Shown: positions 20,680 through 29,113 of the stretch, piece by piece | Layout: each line of letters opens with the position of its first letter | Numbering within the stretch: position 1 is the stretch's first letter | IMG/VR virus record: IMGVR_UViG_3300022752_000150 | Location: 1 to 41,015 of that record | Source of the DNA: a virus | Length of the DNA: 41,015 nt | Reading direction: 5' to 3' (one strand) | The notes under the pieces: generated by a model | What the model saw: only the letters and a program-made list of their open reading frames with translations | Told to the model about the DNA's origin: nothing | Databases searched by the model: none | Translations under genes and position numbers: made by a program

Positions 20680-21921
20680 ATGGCCTTATTCTCTTTCACT
20701 GACATACGATTTAAAACAGCTGCTAGAAGAGTGGGATTAAATGGAAGATTAGTTGGCGGTCAATACGATTCTAATTTATATCGTTATCCAATTGATTTGG
20801 GTGAAGCTAACAAAGGTCATTATATGGTCTTTCATATCAATGTGCAAACCAAAACAGAATTCAGCTCGCCACTTTCCTTTGACACTCCAGATATACTTAA
20901 CAGTCCAAGTCGAGTTACCAGTGGATTAGCTAATATTACAGATACTACGAATTGGCTTCGAGGACAACTTGATAATGCAGCTTTAGGGCTAACAGAGGGG
21001 CTACAGTTAACTGAATCCACAAGAACAGCTATAGAAACTGCTAAATCTGAAATTGGTCAAGGTTTAGACTTTGTTGGTGATTTAGCTAAAAGAGTATCTA
21101 TTCAGGGCGCAAGAACGATTCAAAGAACTGCCGAAACAATAGCTTTATACATGCCCGATACATTAAATTTTGGTTATGACCAAAGTTATGATGGTGTTTC
21201 TTTGTCGAGTCCTTTTTTTGATATTCTTAATGCTGGTAAAGATGTGTTGCAAGCCGGTTCTTCAATAATCGATTTGGCAAAAGGCGGTCAAGTTTCTGTT
21301 CAAAATATTTTAAAATCAATTCCTAACAATTTAACGCCTTTTGCTGTTGACTATTTAAGTAGGTTTGCATCAACTAATGTTTTTGGTTCTAATTTCGGCC
21401 GTTTTGCCTTAGCATCATTAGGTGTGGCTCGAAACCCTTTATTGGAAGTTATTTACACAAGTCCATCGTTAAGAAAATTTCAGTTTGATTTTATTTTTTA
21501 TCCAAGAAGTGAAAGAGAGGCTCAACAAGTTCAAAGCATTATAGATTCGTTTACATTTCATCAATCGCCGGAAATTCTTCCTGGTTCTGGTGGTGTATTT
21601 CTCATACCCCCTTCTGAGTTTGATATTAAATTTTATTACAATGGAAAAGAAAATCCAAATATACCAAAAATATCGACATGTGTTTTAAATGGTTTAAATA
21701 TTGACTATGCACCATCTGGTTTTTCAACTTATGAAGTTCCGGGTGAAACAACTCCAAGTGTTGGTAGAACTGGTATGCCTGTTGGTATTCGCTTACAATT
21801 AAACTTTACAGAAACTCAAATCATTACTAAAAATTCTTTGAGGCCTGATAGCTTTGCATCACAAGCTGAAAATGTTTATTCTCCAAGAGATGAAAACGGT
21901 GAAGTAATTTACATAGGATAA
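20680..21921 (+). CDS. 48: Baseplate tail-tube cap gp48
   Basis: gp48 caps the baseplate hub and forms the platform for tube growth. I chose ATG 20680 (AGGA upstream, MALFSFTDIRF), since the earlier in-frame ATG 20584 overlaps gp4 in antisense. The 413 residues carry the family core FDFIFYPRSEREAQQVQSII, DSFTFHQSPEILPGSGGVFL, PPSEFDIKFYYNGKENPNIP and STYEVPGETTPSVGRTGMPV. It is longer than T4 gp48 (364 aa) because of a helical insertion (residues ~85-150). It is the first gene of the plus-strand baseplate operon. Confidence 0.88.
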   Translation: MALFSFTDIRFKTAARRVGLNGRLVGGQYDSNLYRYPIDLGEANKGHYMVFHINVQTKTEFSSPLSFDTPDILNSPSRVTSGLANITDTTNWLRGQLDNAALGLTEGLQLTESTRTAIETAKSEIGQGLDFVGDLAKRVSIQGARTIQRTAETIALYMPDTLNFGYDQSYDGVSLSSPFFDILNAGKDVLQAGSSIIDLAKGGQVSVQNILKSIPNNLTPFAVDYLSRFASTNVFGSNFGRFALASLGVARNPLLEVIYTSPSLRKFQFDFIFYPRSEREAQQVQSIIDSFTFHQSPEILPGSGGVFLIPPSEFDIKFYYNGKENPNIPKISTCVLNGLNIDYAPSGFSTYEVPGETTPSVGRTGMPVGIRLQLNFTETQIITKNSLRPDSFASQAENVYSPRDENGEVIYIG

Positions 21922-21924
21922 AAA

Positions 21925-22563
21925 ATGGCAGGTTACTTTTCAAGATTTCCTAAACTCTTTTTTTCAATTAATGAAGGCCAAACAGTTGATCGTGTAACCA
22001 ACATTATGTCTAAATTTTCTTTGAATGAATCTATCAAAGAAAATACAGCCGTTTATTATGAGTATGATGTTAATGAAAGTGATACACCAGAGATTGTGGC
22101 ACATAAGATGTATGGTTCAGCACAAAGACAATGGATTGTTTTAATGATGAATAATATTGTTGATCCACAATATGATTGGCCTTTAACGACAATTACACTG
22201 AATAATTTTATTGATGCTAAATATTCAAATACACAATATGCTAATTCAAACACCTCTGGTGCTGGTTTATCATATGCTAGTTCAAATATACACTCATATT
22301 ATAAAATTATCACAACAACAATACCAAATGGCTCTAAAATTACTAATGAATATCAAGTCGATGCAAATACTTATGCTAATGTTACCGTATCATCATCAAG
22401 CGTTACACTGCAAGACAATAATGTAATTACAATTTCTACTACAAAAACCACTAAAACTTATTATGAACATGAAACTGGGATAAATGAATCTAAAAGAAAA
22501 ATTAAATTATTAAAGCCAGAATTTGTAGTAACTTTAGAAGATGAAATTAAAAGAGTGTTTTAA
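21925..22563 (+). CDS. 53: Baseplate wedge protein gp53
   Basis: gp53 clamps neighbouring wedges around the hub. The 212 residues match the family: AGYFSRFPKLFFSINEGQTV, LNESIKENTAVYYEYDVNES and DTPEIVAHKMYGSAQRQWIV, then LMMNNIVDPQYDWPLT. The N-terminal region carries the tyrosine/phenylalanine-rich start and the LysM-like segment typical of gp53. An asparagine/serine-rich insertion lies near residues 100-160. AGGAT lies just before ATG 21925. It follows gp48 by 3 nt. Confidence 0.88.
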   Translation: MAGYFSRFPKLFFSINEGQTVDRVTNIMSKFSLNESIKENTAVYYEYDVNESDTPEIVAHKMYGSAQRQWIVLMMNNIVDPQYDWPLTTITLNNFIDAKYSNTQYANSNTSGAGLSYASSNIHSYYKIITTTIPNGSKITNEYQVDANTYANVTVSSSSVTLQDNNVITISTTKTTKTYYEHETGINESKRKIKLLKPEFVVTLEDEIKRVF

Positions 22564-22565
22564 AA

Positions 22566-23909
22566 ATGGCAATTTCGTTTAAAAGTACCACACAATTTAA
22601 AATCGAGCGATTAGAACTAGTAATAAACTCTAGCCAAAGGTTTTCAATTGATGGTCTGTTTAGTGAATTAAATCTTTATGATAATCTTTTTACTCCTTGT
22701 ATTTCTGGTAATATTTTAATTACTGATGCACTTGCTCTTGTCGATCAATTAAAATTAAATGGCGATGAAAAAATATACATACGAATTTCAAAAGATGAAG
22801 AACAAGAAGACTTTAGATATGAAAAAGAATTTGTAATTTATAGTTTAACAAATAAAACAAATTTAAATATGACTTCAACTGTTTATATTTTAAATTTTGT
22901 ATCTAAAGAATTTTTATTGTCTTTACAGAAAAAAGTAAATCAAAATTATTTTGGCACATTTACTGGTATAGCATATCAATTGTTAACAGACACAGATTAT
23001 CTTGGTGTTGCTGAAGAACCTCCGCAAAATGGAGAAAGTGGAGTTGGAGTTTTTTTGGGTTCTGATGGCCTGCAAGATTTAATATTTCCCACGTTGACGC
23101 CATTTGATGCTATCAACTTTGTATCTCAAAAAGCTCTTTCAAAAAATATTCCTGATTTTTTATTTTTTGAAACACATAAAACTGGTTATAACTTTGTTAC
23201 ACTGTCATATCTTTTAGAACGAGAAAGTGTTTTTCAAATTAATTTTAAACCAAAAAATTTATCAAATACAGCTGCTGCTAATCAAGAAGAGTTTTTAGGC
23301 GCTCGTGATTTAAAAGTTTTATCACAATTTAGTGTTTTAAATAATGTTGAAAGTGGTGTTTATGCCGGCCGTTTTGTTGGTTTCGATACACTTACAAAAA
23401 CAACAAAAATAACAACAATTGTAAGTGATAAAAATTTGTCAGATGATAAAAACAAAAAATTCAATGAAATGACAAATTCAAGAGTTGTTTCTTACCCTTT
23501 TGCTTTGCCTAGAACTACGGTAGAATATATTAAAGAAAACAATCCTGAAGCATATGATACGATTGATCGTTCTGAAAATTATGTGTTTCAAAGAAAAGCT
23601 ATATTTACAAATTTAATTCAACAGCGGCTTCAATTAGTCATGCCTGGAAATTTTGAACTTTTTTCTAGTCGTAACATTTATTTAAAAGTTCCCAAATTTT
23701 CCACACAACTTGGTGATGATGCTTTAGATCGATCTCTAACAGGTAAATATATAATTACAGGATCAAGACATATTATTAAACCAAATCGTCATGAAACCAT
23801 TATTGAAGTTTGTGCAGCACAACTATTGGGTTTAAGAAATAATCAACTTGGTGCTGAAGATTTTACTTCGTTTTACACTAAAGAAGAATTAGAAAATATA
23901 CCACTTTAA
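22566..23909 (+). CDS. Baseplate hub protein, gp27-like
   Basis: The 447-residue protein starts with a domain like phage hub proteins: FKIERLELVINSSQRFSIDG, YDNLFTPCISGNILITDALA and LKLNGDEKIYIRISKDE. In T4 the gp27 trimer forms the hub torus that joins gp5 to the tube (391 aa). The next gene encodes a gp5-type OB-fold protein, the natural partner. The C-terminal ~100 residues (VPKFSTQLGDDALDRSLTGK then YIITGSRHIIKPNRHETIIE) are typical of hub domain ends. It begins 2 nt after gp53. The gp27 label rests on context plus weak sequence resemblance. Confidence 0.72.
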   Translation: MAISFKSTTQFKIERLELVINSSQRFSIDGLFSELNLYDNLFTPCISGNILITDALALVDQLKLNGDEKIYIRISKDEEQEDFRYEKEFVIYSLTNKTNLNMTSTVYILNFVSKEFLLSLQKKVNQNYFGTFTGIAYQLLTDTDYLGVAEEPPQNGESGVGVFLGSDGLQDLIFPTLTPFDAINFVSQKALSKNIPDFLFFETHKTGYNFVTLSYLLERESVFQINFKPKNLSNTAAANQEEFLGARDLKVLSQFSVLNNVESGVYAGRFVGFDTLTKTTKITTIVSDKNLSDDKNKKFNEMTNSRVVSYPFALPRTTVEYIKENNPEAYDTIDRSENYVFQRKAIFTNLIQQRLQLVMPGNFELFSSRNIYLKVPKFSTQLGDDALDRSLTGKYIITGSRHIIKPNRHETIIEVCAAQLLGLRNNQLGAEDFTSFYTKEELENIPL

Positions 23910-23921
23910 GGAATCAATTTA

Positions 23922-25274
23922 ATGTTATCGCAAGATTTTTATGGTAAAAAAGGGTTTATTTGGTGGATTGGTGTTGTAGAGGACATTTATGATCCATTAG
24001 AACTTGGAGGAGCTCGTGTTCGTATTATTGGTTTGCATAGTGAAGATACAAGTTTAGTGCCAACTGAAAGTTTGCCGTGGGCTCAACAATTAAAACCTTC
24101 AACTGGTTCAAACACATATTCTAGTTTAAATGTTGCTGATTGGGTTTTTGGTTTTTTTCAAGATGGTGAATACGCACAAATACCAGTAATTATGGGTGTT
24201 TTTTCTGGTATTGAAGGTGCTCAATCTACAACAATCTATCAAACTTGGGTTGCAAGTCAAGGTGGATATGTACCTAAACAACCAAATTATTCTGGTTCAT
24301 ATGATCCGGCTTTTTTGGAAGATGAGTATGGAAATGACGCAAAGGCAGTAGAAAATGCCGACAGTGAAATATCTGTTACTGGTCAACCAGCAGTTTCACC
24401 GGCTTTTCGTGGTGTAAAACCAAAAGTTATGGCGGCTGCAAGTAATAAAAGAAAACACATCTGTGATATTTCTCCTTTTGTTAAAAAAGCTGTTTCGCAT
24501 GTAAATGGTCTTTTTGGAATAGTCGTTGAAGGATTAAGGCAAGTTGTTTTGGCGGTGATTAAAGCTTTAGGTTTTGATCCAACTGGAATCGCTTCTTTTT
24601 TAAAAGAAATAGCGGCTTATATAACAGATTTTATTCAAAAAATTAGAAAAGTTTTAAAATTAATAAGAGATGGTATCAACAAAATAAAAGAATTGGTAAC
24701 TTTGTTTACAACAGTCATCCGATACATTTTAAGTTTGCCCGAAAGAGCTAAAAAGTTTTTGATTGGATGTTTAAATGATATTGTTGATGCAATTAAAGCT
24801 GGATTTGCAAATATTTTAGTTCCTTCTTTATTTGGGCCTGGAAGTTTAAAAGATGAATACAATAAAATAAAAAATGAACTTAAAGCTCTACAAAGAGAAT
24901 CGATGCTTGTAACACAAGATTTAATTTCTGTAGCGGGAGCCGTAGGCACAGTAGTTTCTTTAGTCAATAAACCAAAATATAACCAAGCACAAATTAATAC
25001 TATAACTGGAGATGCTCAATTAGCAAAAAGTGTGGATGAAACACAAAAAAAAGTAGATTCTAAAGATCCCACACAATCTGAAACACAAATTCAAGGCCAA
25101 TATGGTGATTTAATGTATTTACCGCCAGCACTGGTCAAATCAATCATGTCTCCCACAAGTGAAGAAGAAATTTTGTCTTCTCAAAAATTAACTAATGGCT
25201 ATGTTAATGCTTTAACTAAAACTTCTACGACGATGACTAGTCGAAATAATTATAACAATAGTGTCTTATGGTGA
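23922..25274 (+). CDS. gp5-type baseplate hub protein (OB-fold part, no visible lysozyme)
   Basis: Residues 1-110 match the gp5 N-terminal OB fold: GFIWWIGVVEDIYDPLELGG, ARVRIIGLHSEDTSLVPTES, LPWAQQLKPSTGSNTYSS and FGFFQDGEYAQIPVIMGVFS. T4 gp5 then has a lysozyme domain and a beta-helix. Here no E-D-T lysozyme triad is seen; residues ~180-345 are instead an amphipathic, hydrophobic helical region (FIQKIRKVLKLIRDGINKIK). The C-terminal ~100 residues are polar. The beta-helix is encoded by the next, separate gene. AAGGA is upstream of ATG 23922. Confidence 0.82.
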   Translation: MLSQDFYGKKGFIWWIGVVEDIYDPLELGGARVRIIGLHSEDTSLVPTESLPWAQQLKPSTGSNTYSSLNVADWVFGFFQDGEYAQIPVIMGVFSGIEGAQSTTIYQTWVASQGGYVPKQPNYSGSYDPAFLEDEYGNDAKAVENADSEISVTGQPAVSPAFRGVKPKVMAAASNKRKHICDISPFVKKAVSHVNGLFGIVVEGLRQVVLAVIKALGFDPTGIASFLKEIAAYITDFIQKIRKVLKLIRDGINKIKELVTLFTTVIRYILSLPERAKKFLIGCLNDIVDAIKAGFANILVPSLFGPGSLKDEYNKIKNELKALQRESMLVTQDLISVAGAVGTVVSLVNKPKYNQAQINTITGDAQLAKSVDETQKKVDSKDPTQSETQIQGQYGDLMYLPPALVKSIMSPTSEEEILSSQKLTNGYVNALTKTSTTMTSRNNYNNSVLW

Positions 25275-25280
25275 AAAAAT

Positions 25281-26120
25281 ATGGCAAATGAAATGGATAT
25301 TGAATTTCCCGATGGTTATAATGCTTGGGTAGAACCAGAAAGTTCTCCAACACAAGAAGCTGATAGAGCTAGATTTCCATATAACAGAGTTATACAAACA
25401 AAAACTGGGCACATTTTAGAGTTGGATGACACTCCAGGTAACGAAAGAATTCGTATAACTCACAGAATGGGTACCTACACTGAAATGAGGCCCAATGGAG
25501 ATGTAGTTCATAAATCTTTTGGCGATAATTATGAGATAATTATTGGAAATAAAAATGTTTCAATAGATGGCGTTTGTAGTATTACAGTTTTAGGTGATGC
25601 TATTTTTGATATAAAAGGTGATAAAATTGAAAAAGTTTCTGGTGATTACACAATTGAGTGTGGTGGTAAATTTACGGCTTATGCCCATGATGAGGCGGCT
25701 TTAATTTCTGATGTTGACGTTAGGATTTCGGCTGGTAAAGATTTAGGTGAAGGAGATGTGAATTTAACAACAGGTGGAAAAGTTGTAACAAGTGGAGATT
25801 TAAAAGTTCAGGGTACAATGACCGGTGAACTTATAACTTCTGTAACAAGGGTGAATGCTGGTACCGGTATTTTTGCTGGCCCTTTAGGTTTTGTTTCAAT
25901 TCTTGGAGGGTTATCAATTGGTGTTCCGGCTGCCATTCCCGGCACAATTAATTGCATAGGTTTAATAAATGCCTCTGTAATGAATTCAGCAAGTGCTAAT
26001 CACCTTTTAGGCTCATCTGTTCTAGGTATTTCCATTGTTAATGATTTGTTATATGACGGTCATATTCATTTTTGTAAAGTGGGACCAACAACACAAACAC
26101 CAATGCAAGCTGTTGGTTAA
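25281..26120 (+). CDS. Central spike beta-helix (gp5 C-terminal-like) with HxH tip
   Basis: The 279-residue protein resembles the gp5/VgrG spike: an N-terminal strand region with HILELDDTPGNERIRITHRM and GTYTEMRPNGDVVHKSFGDN, then repeating short strands (YEIIIGNKNVSIDGVCSITV, KIEKVSGDYTIECGGKFTAY) of a triple-stranded beta-helix. The C-terminus has H261-I-H263, the iron-binding HxH found at the tip of P2 gpV and Mu gp45 spikes. It probably trimerises on the OB-fold protein 6 nt upstream and pierces the outer membrane. With an HxH apex, a PAAR tip protein such as gp5.4 may be unnecessary. Confidence 0.82.
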   Translation: MANEMDIEFPDGYNAWVEPESSPTQEADRARFPYNRVIQTKTGHILELDDTPGNERIRITHRMGTYTEMRPNGDVVHKSFGDNYEIIIGNKNVSIDGVCSITVLGDAIFDIKGDKIEKVSGDYTIECGGKFTAYAHDEAALISDVDVRISAGKDLGEGDVNLTTGGKVVTSGDLKVQGTMTGELITSVTRVNAGTGIFAGPLGFVSILGGLSIGVPAAIPGTINCIGLINASVMNSASANHLLGSSVLGISIVNDLLYDGHIHFCKVGPTTQTPMQAVG

Positions 26121-26137
26121 TATTATAGGAATTTAAA

Positions 26138-28690
26138 ATGGCAGTAAGAATTGATTTAATGGGAGATGTTCACCGAAATGGTGGGTCTGGTGGTTCAGCG
26201 GAATCGATGTCTGGAATGATTTCAACAGAAACACCATCAAGTTTATCTTCGTTTTTAACAAACAACGCAAGAGACACAAATCAAAATCGTAAATTTTCAA
26301 CAAGTTCTCCAACAGCCTCTATTTTAAACAGATTAGGATATAATTTTGATCCTGCGGATGACAATATTTTGGAATTGTCACCAGAAGTTTTAGAGCAATT
26401 AAGAAGAATGCCAAGGCTTTTTAAAGATTGGCAAGCTGAAGATTTAAGAAGTGGAAATGTTGGGAGTTACTATAAAAATCCAGCGGCTGACAACGTTTTA
26501 TCTATCAATGGTGTCTTGGAAGAAATTAAATCAAAAATATTAGTTAATCCGGGAGGAACCACATTTACGGGTGAAGAGGTGATAGAAACCGGGCCTACGT
26601 TTATTTCTCCTTTAGGACCAATTTATGAGGAAGCAAATTTTGCTTTAGAAGAAGGACAAAAATTTTTATCACACACAAATAGATTATCAAATGTTGAACC
26701 TGTAACTTTTGATAACGCTAATTCTCCACATTTTACGGTTTGTTCGGGTTTATCTAAAGTTTTGACTTTCATGTGTTATCAAGTAGATGGGACCGAAACT
26801 GCCGAACCTTCAATTGGATTTTTTACAAGTTTGTTTATAAATCAAGAGCTTACAGATTATAGAAATACCGTTATTACATATCCAGATTTAATAAAAAACA
26901 GTATCGTAACAACAACTGTTCCAACTGGTGAAGATGAATATACAACTACATCTTCGAATCTAACGATGTCACAAGTTGAAACAATAGCTAATACAATTAG
27001 ATCAATAAAAGTTTTATTTCAAACTAGAAGACAACATGATGAAAATTATTATACAAAAGCTCTAGATATAGTTAAAGAACAGAAAATTTTTATGGGCATG
27101 AATAAAGGTGGAGAATTTGATGATTATATGTTTAAAAATGTCATTGGTACTGAAAAATTAAAAGCAAGTAGAAATGTAGCAGATAATCCGGCGCCATTTG
27201 AAAGACAAATTATTGTTTCTGAATTTGGCCATATGAAAGTTTACAATAAAACAACAGGCGAAGTCATTGAAAGTGATGATGACATTATTGAAATACTTAG
27301 AACGCCGGTAGAAGATGATGAAATTATACAAACTGTTTTTGTACAAGGTGATCCACCTATTCCAACAGAAATTGTTAATGAACCTTTAGTATTAACTTTA
27401 GATGAATTTATCGAACAATACAATACAAATGTTCTTACCGTAAATGTTGGAACAAATGAATTAAATGTAAACACTGGCGCAATTATATTCAACACTTTTA
27501 ATGGCGTTTTTTCTGGCACCAGAATTATTCGTGTTACAAATATTAACGACAATGTTTACTATTATTCAAATTCTACAACAGTATCTAATTTTTTAAATTC
27601 TGAAGTTGTTGTTTCTGTTGAAGATGTAATAAGACGTAGACCAATTAAGACAGTTATAGTAGCAAACACTGGTTCTGGCTATTCTAATGGGACAGTTGTA
27701 ATTACTGGAGGAGGCACTGATAATATTTCAGCAACAATTACAGCAAACGTAAATGCAATCAGCGGCTCTATTAGAACTCTTAATATAATTTCTCAGGGTG
27801 CTTATACCACTGTTCCAACGTTAAATGTAGCAGCTCTTGGTGGGTCAAATGCAAACCTTATAGCTGTTTTAGATGACCCAACTAATTCTATTGCAAATGG
27901 TGAATCGTTTAATATTTCGGTAACCTTTATTAGTTTAGCTTCTGGTAATACAGTTGATTATGGAGTAATTACAATCAATCCAGGAATTGATTTACGAATA
28001 AAAGGTTATAGCAATGTTTCAACAGCTGGTATTTTGTTGCCAAATTCTCGTTCTCTTGCAATCAATGTGGGCACTACAGATTTAAAACCAAAAGTAGATG
28101 TATTTAATGGGCCTTATGCTATTGTTGATTCTTCTGCAACAGGAACAGAAAAATGGACATTTAGAAATTTAAGTGCTAATTCTTTAACTATTTTAAGTGT
28201 AATTGAAACTACAAACGGAATAAGCACAAATAATAACACACACATGAATGTTCAGTTATATCAGGCTTCGGTACCAAATACATTAAATACAAATGATACT
28301 GTTCTTTGGTATGCTAATGTCAAACCACTAATTGAATTTCCAAATGTTTCTACTTTTTTGGTGACAACGTCTGATGGACAACAAAGAACTATTACAATTG
28401 GTATTGATCGTGGTTTGGTAGATGTTGGAAATAACTTTAATGAAGTTTTAAACAGTAACCCAGATATTATTGTAACAAATTCACCATTTACAATTCGTGC
28501 TTTTGGCGCCAAAGCTAATACTCGCTATACTTATAGTGGGCCAAACATATCTGGTTTTGGTTACATTGGAGCCAACGGTTACGCCACCATTGCTAATACA
28601 ACAATTACAAGTAATGGTTCTTATACTTACACTGTAAATTTCGAAGGTACCAATCATCGAAGAACACTTACAAAAGTTATTACCATTTAA
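26138..28690 (+). CDS. Large baseplate-associated structural protein, unknown
   Basis: The 850-residue protein lies between the spike and gp25 genes. The first ~420 residues are mixed helical (LSPEVLEQLRRMPRLFKDWQ; ISPLGPIYEEANFALEEGQK). From about 505 the protein is beta-rich, with a glycine-rich repeat VIVANTGSGYSNGTVVITGG, then ITANVNAISGSIRTLNIISQ, related to repeats in four following genes. Residues ~740-850 resemble an Ig-like fold ending (TRYTYSGPNISGFGYIGANG, YTYTVNFEGTNHR). I recall similar proteins at this position in other T4-like environmental phages with no T4 counterpart. AGGA lies upstream of ATG 26138. A virion role is inferred from context. Confidence 0.75.
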   Translation: MAVRIDLMGDVHRNGGSGGSAESMSGMISTETPSSLSSFLTNNARDTNQNRKFSTSSPTASILNRLGYNFDPADDNILELSPEVLEQLRRMPRLFKDWQAEDLRSGNVGSYYKNPAADNVLSINGVLEEIKSKILVNPGGTTFTGEEVIETGPTFISPLGPIYEEANFALEEGQKFLSHTNRLSNVEPVTFDNANSPHFTVCSGLSKVLTFMCYQVDGTETAEPSIGFFTSLFINQELTDYRNTVITYPDLIKNSIVTTTVPTGEDEYTTTSSNLTMSQVETIANTIRSIKVLFQTRRQHDENYYTKALDIVKEQKIFMGMNKGGEFDDYMFKNVIGTEKLKASRNVADNPAPFERQIIVSEFGHMKVYNKTTGEVIESDDDIIEILRTPVEDDEIIQTVFVQGDPPIPTEIVNEPLVLTLDEFIEQYNTNVLTVNVGTNELNVNTGAIIFNTFNGVFSGTRIIRVTNINDNVYYYSNSTTVSNFLNSEVVVSVEDVIRRRPIKTVIVANTGSGYSNGTVVITGGGTDNISATITANVNAISGSIRTLNIISQGAYTTVPTLNVAALGGSNANLIAVLDDPTNSIANGESFNISVTFISLASGNTVDYGVITINPGIDLRIKGYSNVSTAGILLPNSRSLAINVGTTDLKPKVDVFNGPYAIVDSSATGTEKWTFRNLSANSLTILSVIETTNGISTNNNTHMNVQLYQASVPNTLNTNDTVLWYANVKPLIEFPNVSTFLVTTSDGQQRTITIGIDRGLVDVGNNFNEVLNSNPDIIVTNSPFTIRAFGAKANTRYTYSGPNISGFGYIGANGYATIANTTITSNGSYTYTVNFEGTNHRRTLTKVITI

Positions 28691-28695
28691 ACTAG

Positions 28696-28703
28696 TATAA
28701 ATA
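28696..28703 (+). promoter_or_regulatory. 25: Perfect T4 late promoter TATAAATA before gene 25
   Basis: The exact consensus lies 4 nt before ATG 28708. Transcription would start at or just after the ATG, implying a leaderless or slightly trimmed mRNA, unless the motif is accidental. No Shine-Dalgarno sequence is present upstream. Confidence 0.5.
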
Positions 28704-28707
28704 AACA

Positions 28708-29112
28708 ATGGCAACAGTCACAACAAATATTGCTCGTCAATTTAAAGATTTGGATTTAAATTTTACAATCCACCCTTTAAAAAAAGACATTAACAAACAC
28801 CTTGATGCAATGGCTGTCATAAATGCTATTAAAAATTTGGTGTTAACTAGTCATTACGAAAAACCATTCAACCCAGATTATGGGTCAAATGTTCGTAAAC
28901 TTTTATTTGAAAATTTAGACATTATTACAGCTTCAGCAATTGAAAGAGAGATAAGACAAACTATTGAATCGTTTGAACCTCGCGTAAGAATTATTGGCGT
29001 GGCAGTAATACCAGATATAGAAAATAATGGTTTTAGTGTTCGAATGGAATTTTCAATTATAAATCAAACAAACCCAGTTTCAATAAGCTTTTTATTAGAA
29101 AGAATACGATAA
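28708..29112 (+). CDS. 25: Baseplate wedge protein gp25
   Basis: gp25 links wedge and sheath; its fold is shared with type VI secretion TssE. The 134-residue protein has the family signature: NIARQFKDLDLNFTIHPLKK, INKHLDAMAVINAIKNLVLT, HYEKPFNPDYGSNVRKLLFE and IEREIRQTIESFEPRVRIIG. The EPR motif (residues ~93-95) and the FNPDYGS turn are conserved. Length equals T4 gp25 (132 aa). It precedes gene 6 by 1 nt. Confidence 0.95.
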   Translation: MATVTTNIARQFKDLDLNFTIHPLKKDINKHLDAMAVINAIKNLVLTSHYEKPFNPDYGSNVRKLLFENLDIITASAIEREIRQTIESFEPRVRIIGVAVIPDIENNGFSVRMEFSIINQTNPVSISFLLERIR

Positions 29113-29113
29113 A

